Source of the DNA: Bacteroidota bacterium
Lineage (GTDB): Bacteria; Bacteroidota; Bacteroidia; Bacteroidales; VadinHA17
Reading direction: 5' to 3'
Assembly (NCBI GenBank): GCA_029547705.1
Contig: JAKPOU010000001.1
Location: forward strand, 135,437 to 199,436
DNA length: 64,000 bases
The notes beneath the pieces were generated by a model. That model was not told where the DNA came from. It was given only the letters and a program-made list of their open reading frames with translations, and did no database searches. This document shows positions 34,711 through 43,619 of this stretch, one piece after another (within the stretch, counting starts at the first letter, position 1; every line of letters begins with the position of its first letter). The position numbers were made by a program, and so were the translations under genes.

Positions 34711-36568
34711 TGTAATAGTTGTGGGAGGAGGGCATGCCGGTTGCGAAGCTGCCTGTGCTGCGGCACGGCTTGGGGCGAGAACTCTGCTGCTAACCATGGA
34801 TCTTACAAAGCTTGCACAAATGTCCTGCAATCCAGCTATGGGCGGAATTGCGAAAGGACAGATCGTAAGGGAAATAGATGCCCTTGGAGGAATGAGTGCT
34901 CTTGTTACAGACCGCAGCATGATTCAGTTCAGAATGCTGAACAAATCCAAGGGACCTGCGATGTGGAGCCCGAGGGCCCAGTGCGACCGCCTTCTTTTTT
35001 CAGCTGAATGGCGGAAGGTGCTGGAAAGGACGGATAATCTCTTTTTATGGCAGGAACAGGCGCTTAAACTGATTATTGAAAATGGCAGGATAAGGGGTGT
35101 TGAAACAGAATTCGGGACAAGGTTTAAAGGAGATGCTGTTATTCTGACAACGGGAACTTTTCTGAACGGAGAGATGCATGTCGGCCTAAGGAAAGTCAGG
35201 GGTGGCAGGGCTGGAGATTCGGATTCAGCCGGGTTGAGCGATCAGTTGGTAGATCTGGGGTTCAAGGTTGAAAGGTTAAAAACAGGAACCAGTGCGAGGA
35301 TAGACGGCCGGACAGTTCGGTTTGAAAAGATGACCGAACAGAAGGGGGATGAGGAAGGCGGATCCTTTTCCTTCATGTCGGACCGGAAAGCCATAAAGGA
35401 TCAGAAAAGCTGCTTTATTACACATACCAGCAGGGAAGTTCATGAAGAACTGAGAGGCGGCCTCGAATTCAGTCCTCTCTTTTCAGGAAGGATCAGGGGC
35501 AGGGGGCCAAGGTATTGTCCAAGCATAGAGGATAAAATAGTAACATTTGCGGATAAGGATTCTCACCAGCTTTTCCTCGAACCGGAAGGAAGGGAAACCA
35601 ATGAATATTATCTGAACGGCTTTGCCAGCAGCCTGCCGCTGGAGCACCAGTACAGGGCTATGAGGAAAATACCTGGACTTGAGGAAGTGGAAATTTACCG
35701 GCCGGGGTATGCTATTGAATATGACTTTTTTCAGCCCACCCAGCTTAAACACACACTGGAAACGAAAAGGGTGGAGAATCTTTATTTTGCAGGTCAGATT
35801 AATGGAACAACAGGATATGAGGAAGCCGGTGCGCAGGGACTGATGGCTGGCATTAATGCGGTGTTAAAGCTCAAAGGCCGGGATAATGTTATACTGGGCA
35901 GGGAAGAGTCATACATTGGTGTTCTGGTTGATGATCTTGTGACAAAGGGAGTGGATGAACCATACAGGATGTTTACCTCAAGGGCTGAATACAGGATTTT
36001 GCTCAGACAGGACAATGCTGATGAGAGGCTGACAGAAACAGGTTTTAATATCGGACTGGCAGACAGGGAAAGGCTGAACAGGCTAAACAGGAAAAGAGAG
36101 CTTGTAAAAGAAATAATATGGTTCCTTGAAAACAAAAGTGTTTCACCGGAAGAGATAAATGAGTTCCTGGCGGAAAAATCATCAAGCAAAATCGGTCAGA
36201 AGGTAAAGGCTTTCAGTATAGCGGCAAGGCCGCAGGTTAAGTTGTCTGAATTTCTGAATCTGATCAGTCAGGGAGAAAATCTTAAAGCCCTCCGCTCCGG
36301 AAGGTTCGCTGAATTTTCAGAAGCGGCCGAAATCAGGATAAAATACGAAGGCTATATACAAAGGGAAAAACTTATAGCAGAAAAACTGAAGCGACTTGAA
36401 AAAATCAAAATCCCTGCGGATATAAATTACAGTGAACTGCTCTCAATTTCTACGGAGGGGAGGCAGAAGCTGGACAGAATCAGACCAGCGTCAATTGGAC
36501 AGGCAGGACGTATCAGCGGTGTAAGTCCGTCAGACCTGAATATTTTATTAATGTATCTGGGAAGGTAA
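34694..36568 (+). CDS. mnmG: tRNA uridine 5-carboxymethylaminomethyl modification enzyme MnmG (GidA)
   Basis: The 624-residue protein has the FAD motif VVVGGGHAGCEAACAAARLG, the MnmG signatures CNPAMGGIAKGQIVREIDALGG (split; two adjoining blocks) and GGLEFSPLFSGRIRGRGPRYCPSIEDK, plus the C-terminal MnmE-binding domain (RPASIGQAGRISGVSPSD). With MnmE it makes the cmnm5 group at the wobble uridine of tRNAs. The start is GTG 34694, overlapping ybeY by 17 bp. A parS palindrome begins right at its stop codon. In many bacteria this gene lies near the replication origin. Confidence 0.98.
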   Translation: MEFRYDVIVVGGGHAGCEAACAAARLGARTLLLTMDLTKLAQMSCNPAMGGIAKGQIVREIDALGGMSALVTDRSMIQFRMLNKSKGPAMWSPRAQCDRLLFSAEWRKVLERTDNLFLWQEQALKLIIENGRIRGVETEFGTRFKGDAVILTTGTFLNGEMHVGLRKVRGGRAGDSDSAGLSDQLVDLGFKVERLKTGTSARIDGRTVRFEKMTEQKGDEEGGSFSFMSDRKAIKDQKSCFITHTSREVHEELRGGLEFSPLFSGRIRGRGPRYCPSIEDKIVTFADKDSHQLFLEPEGRETNEYYLNGFASSLPLEHQYRAMRKIPGLEEVEIYRPGYAIEYDFFQPTQLKHTLETKRVENLYFAGQINGTTGYEEAGAQGLMAGINAVLKLKGRDNVILGREESYIGVLVDDLVTKGVDEPYRMFTSRAEYRILLRQDNADERLTETGFNIGLADRERLNRLNRKRELVKEIIWFLENKSVSPEEINEFLAEKSSSKIGQKVKAFSIAARPQVKLSEFLNLISQGENLKALRSGRFAEFSEAAEIRIKYEGYIQREKLIAEKLKRLEKIKIPADINYSELLSISTEGRQKLDRIRPASIGQAGRISGVSPSDLNILLMYLGR

Positions 36569-36570
36569 AT

Positions 36571-36586
36571 TGTTCCACGTGGAACA
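36571..36586. promoter_or_regulatory. parS centromere-like ParB-binding site
   Basis: TGTTCCACGTGGAACA is a perfect 16-bp palindrome matching the universal bacterial parS consensus (TGTTnCACGTGnAACA). The dyad extends on both sides to 24 bp (36567-36590) and starts inside the mnmG stop codon. ParB loads here and spreads to organise the origin region for segregation. parA and parB are not in the window. Confidence 0.85.
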
Positions 36587-36630
36587 ATTTTAAAAATTAT
36601 AATTTGAATTTTATTATTTTGAGAAAGGAA

Positions 36631-36663
36631 GCAGCGTGAAAAACAGCATTGATAGCTGCGCTG
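36631..36663 (+). other. Imperfect hairpin in mnmG-ade intergenic region
   Basis: The arms CAGCG and CGCTG enclose a second stem CAGC/GCTG, giving about 9 base pairs with a one-sided 7-base bulge. It has no U-tract. It may be part of a structured 3' UTR or an RNA element; function unknown. Confidence 0.3.
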
Positions 36664-36671
36664 TAAAAGAT

Positions 36672-36724
36672 AAAGCCTGTCTGTTGACAACAGGGATAAG
36701 GCCGTATCTTAAACAGGCTTTTTA
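36672..36724 (+). terminator. Branched hairpin followed by U-run, probable terminator of the mnmG operon
   Basis: AAAGCCTGT (36672-36680) pairs perfectly with ACAGGCTTT (36713-36721), followed by more T residues. The enclosed 32 bases can form two small stems (36681-36693 and 36695-36708), so the element is a compact three-way junction ending in a T-run. It fits a Rho-independent terminator, but the unusual branched loop leaves room for a regulatory RNA. Confidence 0.5.
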
Positions 36725-36973
36725 TCAGTTTCGTGAGGAGGTCATTTTGCCGGAGATCACTATGCGGGGACCGGGAGATTCACGGTAAAACAGGCTGGTG
36801 GCTCACAGCTTTCCGGAAATTTCTTAACTGAAAGGAATACTGCTCAGACCGGGAAAACGGAGATGTTGTGGAAACGGCTGATTATTTGTTTTCACAGATC
36901 CTGTATTTTCAGTTTCAGGAGGAAGACCAGGAAAAAGGACGGTAAGGTTCAGAAGATTTTAAAAAGAGGAAAA

Positions 36974-38593
36974 ATGACAATTTCAGGCAGAATCGTGGAT
37001 ATCCATCAGAGGAGAATATTTCCGGGGGATGTGAAGATAGAAGGATCGCGGATAAAGAGCATTGCAGAAAGGAAGGATGCGGGAGATCTGTATATAATAC
37101 CCGGACTGATTGATGCGCATATACATATTGAAAGCTCAATGCTGACGCCGGCATCATTTGCCGTGGCTGCTGTTTCACGTGGAACAACGGGCAGCGTGTC
37201 TGATCCCCATGAAATTGCAAATATTATGGGGAGGGAAGGAGTTGATTTTATGATAGAAGACGGACGAAAGACACCTTTTAAATTTTATTTCGGAGCTCCC
37301 TCCTGTGTGCCGGCTACGGATTTTGAAACAGCAGGTGCACGGCTGGGACCCGCTGAAATCCGTGAATTGCTGGAAATGGAAGAGATAAAATACCTTGCCG
37401 AAATGATGAATTACCCGGGAGTTATATATGATGATAAGGAGGTTCTGGAAAAAATTGCCCTTGCGAAAAGTCTGAAAAAGCCGGTTGACGGTCATGCTCC
37501 CGGACTTAGCGGGGACGCACTGAGGAAATATATCGGAGCAGGAATTGAAACAGACCACGAATGCAGCACACTTGAAGAGGCACAGGAAAAAATATCCCTG
37601 GGAATGAAGGTAATAATAAGGGAGGGAAGTGCGGGCAGAAACCTCCATGCCCTGAAAGATCTGTACCGGACACATCCTTCCGTGATAATGCTGGGCAGCG
37701 ATGATATTCATCCGGAAATGCTGATGAAAAGGCATCTTGACAAGCTGATATCCGGACTCATCCGGGAAGGATACAGCCCTTTCGATGTGATAGCAAGCGC
37801 AACTCTTAATCCCGTGATGCATTACGGACTCGAATCCGGACTGCTGAGGCCGGGCGATTTCGCAGACCTCGCAGTTGTGGATGACCTGCGGGAAATGAAT
37901 GTACTGGAAACCTGGATAAACGGACAAAAAGTATTTGACCGGGGGAAAGTCCAGTTCTCAGCCAGGCCCGGTCCGGCGGTAAACAGGTTCAGCTGTTCGG
38001 AAATATGCACTGAGGAAATTCTTGTAAAAAACTGCGGGGCACCCTTCAGGCTGATCAGTGCCTTTGACGGGGAATTAATTACAAAAGAGGTAATTCATGA
38101 AGCGGTGCAGGGAAAAATGGTGGAATCAAATACCACTGCAGATGTTTTGAAAATTGTTGTAAAGGACCGTTACCACGATTCAGCTCCGGCAGTTGCCTTT
38201 ATAAGGGGTTTTGGTCTTAAATCGGGAGCATTCGCGGCATCAGTCGCACATGACAGCCATAATATAATTGCAATAGGGGTGAGTGACCAGGATATTGCGG
38301 ATGCAGTAAACGAGATTGTCAGACTGAAAGGAGGCATGGCCGTTGTAAATAACGGTAAAACTCATTCAATGCAGCTCAGCGTGGCAGGTATAATGTCAGA
38401 CCGGCCCTGTGAAGAAGTGGCTGCTGAATATCAGTTTCTTTCCGGACTGGTCAGAGACCTTGGATGCAAAATGACTTCCCCGTTCATGACCCTGTCTTTT
38501 ATGGCACTCCTTGTGATTCCAGAACTGAAACTCAGTGACAGGGGCCTGTTTAACACCAGTAATTTCAGTTTCGTACCGCTGTTTGCTGAATGA
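36974..38593 (+). CDS. ade: Adenine deaminase
   Basis: From ATG 36974 the protein has 539 residues: TISGRIVDIHQRRIFPGDVKI, the metal motif GLIDAHIHIESSML, RGTTGSVSDPHEIANI, VDGHAPGLSG, LGSDDIHPEML, and the C-terminal Ade domain with SVAHDSHNIIAIG and NNGKTHSM. These mark the bacterial Ade family, which converts adenine to hypoxanthine in purine salvage. A purine-rich stretch (AAAGAGGAAAA) precedes this ATG. The codons for VSRGT contain a near-perfect parS site (37171-37186). uvrC follows on the same strand. Confidence 0.94.
   Translation: MTISGRIVDIHQRRIFPGDVKIEGSRIKSIAERKDAGDLYIIPGLIDAHIHIESSMLTPASFAVAAVSRGTTGSVSDPHEIANIMGREGVDFMIEDGRKTPFKFYFGAPSCVPATDFETAGARLGPAEIRELLEMEEIKYLAEMMNYPGVIYDDKEVLEKIALAKSLKKPVDGHAPGLSGDALRKYIGAGIETDHECSTLEEAQEKISLGMKVIIREGSAGRNLHALKDLYRTHPSVIMLGSDDIHPEMLMKRHLDKLISGLIREGYSPFDVIASATLNPVMHYGLESGLLRPGDFADLAVVDDLREMNVLETWINGQKVFDRGKVQFSARPGPAVNRFSCSEICTEEILVKNCGAPFRLISAFDGELITKEVIHEAVQGKMVESNTTADVLKIVVKDRYHDSAPAVAFIRGFGLKSGAFAASVAHDSHNIIAIGVSDQDIADAVNEIVRLKGGMAVVNNGKTHSMQLSVAGIMSDRPCEEVAAEYQFLSGLVRDLGCKMTSPFMTLSFMALLVIPELKLSDRGLFNTSNFSFVPLFAE
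37171..37186. promoter_or_regulatory. Second parS-like site, inside ade
   Basis: TGTTTCACGTGGAACA differs from the perfect site at 36571 by one base and matches the parS consensus. It lies 600 bp away, within codons for the conserved VSRGTT segment of adenine deaminase. Protein constraint could explain part of the match, so confidence is lower. Confidence 0.65.
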
Positions 38594-38651
38594 AAGCATT
38601 ATCAGCATCCGGCACGAAATATCCCGGCAGAAGAATTCATATCTTTGCCTG

Positions 38652-40445
38652 ATGACATTGATACCGCAGGATATAGTACCCTTGCTTCCTGACAAGCCCG
38701 GAGTTTACCAGTTTCTTGATTCCTCCGGAAGAATTATTTATGCAGGAAAGGCCAAAAACCTGAAAAAACGGGTAAGTTCCTATTTTTCAAAAAACCAGTC
38801 GGGGAAGACCAGGGTGATGCTTGCCAGGGCAGCAGGCCTTAACCACATAGTGGTTGACAATGAATCAGAAGCCCTGCTGCTCGAAAACAATATAATAAAG
38901 CAGCATCAGCCGAGATATAACATACAGCTCAAGGACGACAAGACTTTCCCGTGGATATGCATACGGAATGAACCCTTTCCCCGGATTTTCAGTACAAGGA
39001 ATACCGTAAAGGACGGCTCATTATACTACGGGCCCTATACTTCGGCCCTTATGGTTAAAACCCTGCTGGAACTCATCAGAAATATTTACAAGATCAGGAC
39101 ATGCTCACTTAACCTCAGCAGGGAAAATATAGCAGCGGGCAGGTTCAGGGTATGCCTGGAATACCACCTCGGAAACTGCAGGGCGCCCTGTGTGGGACTC
39201 CAGGATGAAGAGGACTATTCTGAAAATGTACGGCAGATAAAGGAAATCCTGAAGGGAAATATATCAACGGTGATAGATCATCTTAAAAGCCTGATGATGG
39301 GTTATGCCGCGGAATTACGCTTTGAAGAGGCACAGGCTGTAAAAAATAAAATAGATATCCTTTCAAAGTTCAGAAGCCGTTCAACAGTGGTAAGCACAAC
39401 AATAAGGAATGTGGATGTCTTTGCCATGACACAGGATACGGACAGGGCTTACATTAATTATCTGAAAGTAATAAAGGGGGCTGTTATACAGGCATATACA
39501 CTTGAAATAAGAAGCCGTGTAGATGAGGAAAAGGAATCGCTGCTCGGATTTGCAGTCACTGAAATAAGACAAAGGCTGTCAAGTGACTCCCCTGAAATTA
39601 TAGTTCCGTTCAAACCTGATATTCTGTTTGAAAATATTAAATATACTGTCCCGAAGAAGGGCGATAAGCAGAAACTCCTCGAACTTGCCGGACGAAATGC
39701 ATTGTATTACAAACTGGAACAGCGTAAGAAGAAGGAAATCATTCCACGGGGCGACCGGACACTAAAAAATCTGGAAAAATTACGCAATGATTTAAACATG
39801 AGCGAAATGCCACTGCATATCGAGTGTTTTGACAACTCAAGTATCATGGGACAGAATCCGGTTGCAGCCTGTGTGGTCTTCCGGAATGGCAGGCCCAGTA
39901 AGAAGGAATACCGGCATTTCAATGTAAAAACAGTAACAGGCCAGGATGACTACAGTACCATGGAAGAAATAGTCTGGAGGCGCTACAAAAGAATTACAGG
40001 TGAAGGAAAGCCTATGCCCCAGCTTATTGTAATTGACGGCGGCAAGGGACAGCTTTCCTCCGCGATGAAGAGCCTCAGAAAACTGAATGTCGGGGATGGC
40101 ACTACTGTCATTGGGATAGCAGAGAAACTGGAGGAAATTTATTTTCCTGGGGACAGTGTGCCGATCTATCTGGACAAAACTTCGGTAAGCCTTAAAATAA
40201 TTCAGCAGGTCCGGAATGAGGCCCATCGCTTTGGAATAACCTTTCACCGGAACAAGCGTTCGGGAGATCTTACAAAATCCAGCCTTGACAGTATTCCCGG
40301 AATAGGGATCAGAACAAAGGAGATTTTACTGAAGAAAGCAGGTTCAGTGGATAAGATCCGGAAACTGTCCGAAGAGGAGCTTGAAAAACTGGTCGGCAGG
40401 AAAAAGGCAGAAATTTTAAGGAATTTTCTTAAAGAATCGCCCTGA
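38652..40445 (+). CDS. uvrC: Excinuclease ABC subunit C
   Basis: I place the start at ATG 38652, 58 bp after ade, giving 597 residues; an upstream in-frame start at 38535 would run into ade. Visible parts are the GIY-YIG nuclease (PGVYQFLDSSGRIIYAGKAKNLKKR, split), the cysteine-containing middle (CLEYHLGNCRAPCVG), the UVR motif (MGYAAELRFEEAQAVKNK), the RNase H-like endonuclease core (IECFDNSS, VVFRNGRPSKKEYRHFN, LIVIDGGKGQL) and a C-terminal (HhH)2 region. It makes both incisions in nucleotide excision repair with UvrB. Confidence 0.97.
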   Translation: MTLIPQDIVPLLPDKPGVYQFLDSSGRIIYAGKAKNLKKRVSSYFSKNQSGKTRVMLARAAGLNHIVVDNESEALLLENNIIKQHQPRYNIQLKDDKTFPWICIRNEPFPRIFSTRNTVKDGSLYYGPYTSALMVKTLLELIRNIYKIRTCSLNLSRENIAAGRFRVCLEYHLGNCRAPCVGLQDEEDYSENVRQIKEILKGNISTVIDHLKSLMMGYAAELRFEEAQAVKNKIDILSKFRSRSTVVSTTIRNVDVFAMTQDTDRAYINYLKVIKGAVIQAYTLEIRSRVDEEKESLLGFAVTEIRQRLSSDSPEIIVPFKPDILFENIKYTVPKKGDKQKLLELAGRNALYYKLEQRKKKEIIPRGDRTLKNLEKLRNDLNMSEMPLHIECFDNSSIMGQNPVAACVVFRNGRPSKKEYRHFNVKTVTGQDDYSTMEEIVWRRYKRITGEGKPMPQLIVIDGGKGQLSSAMKSLRKLNVGDGTTVIGIAEKLEEIYFPGDSVPIYLDKTSVSLKIIQQVRNEAHRFGITFHRNKRSGDLTKSSLDSIPGIGIRTKEILLKKAGSVDKIRKLSEEELEKLVGRKKAEILRNFLKESP

Positions 40446-40636
40446 TGCCCCTCCGGGAAGAAGATTCAGAAATCATGTTTAACTGATTTGATCAGAGAGC
40501 GATAAGTGCCTCAGGGTGGTTACTTAACTCTCCGGGAAGCCTGTATTTTAAAACTGTCCGGGGAAGAGTCCGGATTTTTGACTGCAGCGCTGTCCAGGAA
40601 CCAGTCTTTTCAGGGAAGGGATCAGGATTACTGACT

Positions 40637-41257
40637 TCAGATTCTTTCAGGAAACATTTCCTTCATCAGCTCGTACAGATGCTGTGGATTCCCATCAGCC
40701 GAATCATAACAGTAGGCCCTGATGCCTGCTGATTCGGCTGCCCTGACATTTATTTCCACATCGTCAATGTAAAAGCATTCTTCTGCTTTAAGCCGGTGCC
40801 TCTCGAGCAGGATCCTGTAAATCCTGATGTCGGGTTTTGAATGCCTCACCTCTGCCGAAATGATTCCACCGTCGAAATAATCAAAGAAATCATATTCACT
40901 TTTAACTTCCTCAAAAAAGTCGAGGGGGAAGTTCGACAGGTAATATAGTTTAAAACCGCTTTTTTTTAAGCGTGGAAGGAGTTTTATGTTGTCAGTGAGG
41001 GGAAATATGATTTCTGTCCTTAAATCGAAAAGAGAGCGGATAAAGTCCTTTTTCAGCGATGATGTCTGAGCTATCTGTTCAATTGCTTCAGCGCTGGTGA
41101 AATCTCCGTTGTCCAGACCTGCCCAGACAGGGCTGCTGAAAATATCCCTCATAATCAGAGTGACGGTATCGCTGTCATAGCCTGATTCTTCAAGATACTG
41201 CCCGGGTTTCCAGCTCAGAAGGACATTCCCGAGATCGAAAACAATATTCTTAATCAT
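40637..41257 (-). CDS. HAD-superfamily hydrolase (YihX-like sugar phosphatase type)
   Basis: From ATG 41257 the protein (206 residues) starts MIKNIVFDLGNVLLSW, the HAD motif I as found in YihX and alpha-D-glucose-1-phosphatase-like enzymes, then YYLSNFPLDFFEE (motif II area), a lysine near SAEVRHSKPDIRIY (motif III) and FYIDDVEINVRAAESAGI (motif IV). A longer upstream start at 41320 adds residues without family similarity. The substrate is likely a sugar phosphate or flavin nucleotide; it cannot be specified. About 190 bp separate it from uvrC, which is convergent. Confidence 0.88.
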   Translation of the reverse strand: MIKNIVFDLGNVLLSWKPGQYLEESGYDSDTVTLIMRDIFSSPVWAGLDNGDFTSAEAIEQIAQTSSLKKDFIRSLFDLRTEIIFPLTDNIKLLPRLKKSGFKLYYLSNFPLDFFEEVKSEYDFFDYFDGGIISAEVRHSKPDIRIYRILLERHRLKAEECFYIDDVEINVRAAESAGIRAYCYDSADGNPQHLYELMKEMFPERI

Positions 41258-41411
41258 ATCAGAAATTTTTCCTGAGGAGACTGAGCAGGCCGGCTCCACC
41301 GTAAAACAAAAAAAACACAATGCTCCCCGGCCAGTGCAATAATACTGAATTTAATGGTTGATTGACTCTTGTGAAGGATAAATTGTCTGAACCCGGGGAA
41401 GGTTCAGGAAT

Positions 41412-41606
41412 TCAGCAGATAATCTGTTTAACCCTGCCAACCAGTCCGTTTTCAAGCATCACCTTGATTCCGTGAGGATGTATCGGGGCTGTTGTAATAA
41501 TTTCCTTGACACGTCCGCCAGTCAGCTTGCCGGATCTTTTGTCATCGTTCAACTCTACCAGTACCGCCAAACCGGGTTTGAGATCTGATCTGTGGGTTCC
41601 TTCCAT
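41412..41606 (-). CDS. YwbE-family small protein (DUF2196)
   Basis: The 64-residue protein closely matches the YwbE pattern: RSDLKPGLAVLVELNDDKRSGKLTGGRVKEI (given here as the overall block), then TTAPIHPHGIKVMLENGLVGRVKQI. This small beta-rich family is widespread in Bacteroidota and Firmicutes and has no known function. It is a single gene, 154 bp upstream of the HAD gene's start on the same strand. Confidence 0.85.
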   Translation of the reverse strand: MEGTHRSDLKPGLAVLVELNDDKRSGKLTGGRVKEIITTAPIHPHGIKVMLENGLVGRVKQIIC

Positions 41607-41740
41607 ATCAAGTAATTCAAATAAATAAACAGAATTTATATATTAATCCAGTCGTTATACTTAACAACAATAATAGAAAATTGAAACAGGATAAAAAATT
41701 AAAACCCTCCTCTGTTTTGACAAACGCCGGTTTTATTTGA

Positions 41741-42640
41741 CTAATATACTCCTTTTTTACGTGTAGGGATTCTGTACAGACTTTTGCCTGCTGTCATATA
41801 AAGAGTCTTTCTGTTTTTTCCTCCGAAACATACATTGGCTGTCCAGTTTTCGGGAACTTCTATAGTTCCAAGCATTTTTCCGTTTTTATCAAACACCGTA
41901 ACTCCTTTTCCGGTAAGATAGATATTGCCTTTGTTGTCGATGGTCATTCCGTCGGATCCCATTTCGCAAAACAACTTTTTCCCCGACAGTGTCCCGTCGC
42001 TGTTTATTGTATATGACCATGTTTTATTTCCTCTTATATCCGCAACATAAAGGGTTTTCCCGTCTTTGGTTCCGATGATGCCGTTCGGCTGCTGAAGCTC
42101 ATCTTCCACGCTGACAAGGGTTTTATGATCCGGGTATAAGTAATATACTCTTTGTTTTTCCTGGGGCATATTTTTATGCTCCCACCAGGGGCGCCTGTAA
42201 AAGGGATCGGTAAGGTAAATCCCTCCGCCGGGTGCTGTCCAGAGATCATTCGGACCGTTCAGCATGGCTCCGTTATAGGAATTAAGAATAATTTCAACAG
42301 TTTTATCGGGACTTATTTTCCACAGAGCTGTTTTTTCATCCGCACATGACCAGAGATTGCCTTCAGGATCGAAAAACATACCGTTAGACCTGCCGGAGGG
42401 CTGCATGAATGTTACCAGCCTGTCATCTGTTGTCCATATCATTATCCTGTCGTTGGGCTGATCGGTAAAATACACGTTGCCAGAGCGGTCCGCTGCCGGT
42501 CCTTCCGTAAAACTGAATTCATCCGAAAGCTTTTCAGGCCTGGCCCCGGCTTTGATGATCGTTTGAAGACCGTTCTGCTGGCCGGCGGAAATACCTGCCG
42601 ACAGAATGAACAACAGGAAAAATAATACTGGATGTTTCAT
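41741..42640 (-). CDS. SMP-30/gluconolactonase-like beta-propeller protein, exported
   Basis: A signal peptide (cleavage near AGISAGQ) precedes a six-bladed propeller with the SMP-30 features EGPAADRSGNVYFTD, RSNGMFFDPEGNLW, NGPNDLWTAPGGGIYLTDP and QPNGIIGTKDGKTLYVAD; the conserved Glu, Asn and Asp residues that bind the divalent metal are present. Members hydrolyse sugar lactones such as gluconolactone. It lies 64 bp downstream of an exported aldo/keto reductase on the same strand, suggesting periplasmic sugar oxidation and lactone opening; this is inference. Confidence 0.88.
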   Translation of the reverse strand: MKHPVLFFLLFILSAGISAGQQNGLQTIIKAGARPEKLSDEFSFTEGPAADRSGNVYFTDQPNDRIMIWTTDDRLVTFMQPSGRSNGMFFDPEGNLWSCADEKTALWKISPDKTVEIILNSYNGAMLNGPNDLWTAPGGGIYLTDPFYRRPWWEHKNMPQEKQRVYYLYPDHKTLVSVEDELQQPNGIIGTKDGKTLYVADIRGNKTWSYTINSDGTLSGKKLFCEMGSDGMTIDNKGNIYLTGKGVTVFDKNGKMLGTIEVPENWTANVCFGGKNRKTLYMTAGKSLYRIPTRKKGVY

Positions 42641-42703
42641 ATCAGATATAATTTAAATTAGTCTTTAACTTAAGAATTACTCTTTCAGCCGCCGCCAAAT
42701 CTC

Positions 42704-43612
42704 CTAAATGCTGATACGGTTCATTCTTTCTATATAGTCATCAATCTGTTCCGGCGATTCAAATCCAAGGATTATCATATCAACGGTACCCAGGCCGAGT
42801 ACAAATTTCAGGGAAGGATCCAGTTTTTCCGGTTCATTCCGGAATTTCCCCCCTCCTGCGAGCTTCATTCCGATAATACCCTTTCCTGAATCATGGCATT
42901 TCTGAATCAGCGGCATCACCATCCCGGGATCACGGTCATCCATGTTCTCGCCGTAGGGGTTTATCCTGACATGAACGACGTCGACCCAGGGATCTTCGGA
43001 TGCAGCTCTGAGTGCCTGCAGTGAATGAACCGAAACACCATGGGCCCGTATCACATTCCGGGATTTCAGTTTCTCAAGGTCTTCCATATACCTTCTCTGG
43101 CGCTTGGTCCATTCCCCGTCCGTCATACAGTGGATCTGTACCAGGTCGATGTAATCCGTGTCAAGCTCCTTTCTGAATCTGTCGACCACTATTCCGGCAT
43201 CAGGCCTTTCACTTTCGGGAATACCTCCGGGACCCACCCATATCTTTGTTCCTATTGTATATTTGTCACGGGGCAGTCCCCTGAGCGCCGAGGCCGTATA
43301 CGGATGAGTCCCGTAACTGTCGGCGCAGTCAAAATATCTTATTCCTGCATCCCAGGCATAACGGATAACTGATTCAGCCGTTCCCGCCCTGGTTATGGAC
43401 GAGGAGCGGTTATATCCGTTGTATCCGGTACCCATTCCGAGGAAAGTGGTTTTTATGCCTGTTTTTCCAAGGCTTATTTTCCGGAAGGGATCAGAAACCC
43501 GGTCAGATTTTCCTGAAAGGGCGGAACAGGCAGACGGTCCCAGCAGGATTGTTCCGGTACCGGCAGCCACGGTGCTTAAAAATTTCCTTCTGCTAAGATT
43601 ACTCATTTTCAT
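42704..43612 (-). CDS. Tat-exported aldo/keto reductase
   Basis: The N-terminus has a twin-arginine signal (SRRKFLSTVAAGTG). The aldo/keto reductase barrel follows with ISLGKTGIKTTFLGMGTG, the catalytic DCADSYG (Asp and Tyr), a Lys in IGTKIWVG, and DLVQIHCMTDGE (His). The Tat signal implies the NAD(P)-dependent or otherwise folded enzyme is moved to the periplasm or cell surface. It is between the SMP-30 gene and a thioesterase gene on the same strand. Confidence 0.88.
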   Translation of the reverse strand: MKMSNLSRRKFLSTVAAGTGTILLGPSACSALSGKSDRVSDPFRKISLGKTGIKTTFLGMGTGYNGYNRSSSITRAGTAESVIRYAWDAGIRYFDCADSYGTHPYTASALRGLPRDKYTIGTKIWVGPGGIPESERPDAGIVVDRFRKELDTDYIDLVQIHCMTDGEWTKRQRRYMEDLEKLKSRNVIRAHGVSVHSLQALRAASEDPWVDVVHVRINPYGENMDDRDPGMVMPLIQKCHDSGKGIIGMKLAGGGKFRNEPEKLDPSLKFVLGLGTVDMIILGFESPEQIDDYIERMNRISI

Positions 43613-43619
43613 TTTGTTT

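Larger units (their letters stand above)
36569..36973. other. 405-bp intergenic region between mnmG and ade
   Basis: It contains the parS palindrome, an imperfect hairpin and the branched terminator-like structure, listed separately. The remainder (36725-36973) has no gene I can support. An in-frame ATG at 36863 would extend ade by 37 residues that look unlike the family. No perfect TAnnTTTG element was found upstream of ade. Confidence 0.5.

Noticed and set aside
36863..36973. N-terminal extension of adenine deaminase from ATG 36863
   Set aside because: The 37 extra residues are highly basic and unlike the family's N-terminus; ATG 36974 gives the expected start of the first conserved block.
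38535..38651. Upstream start of uvrC overlapping ade
   Set aside because: The extension is out of family and runs through the end of ade in another frame; ATG 38652 fits the normal UvrC N-terminus.
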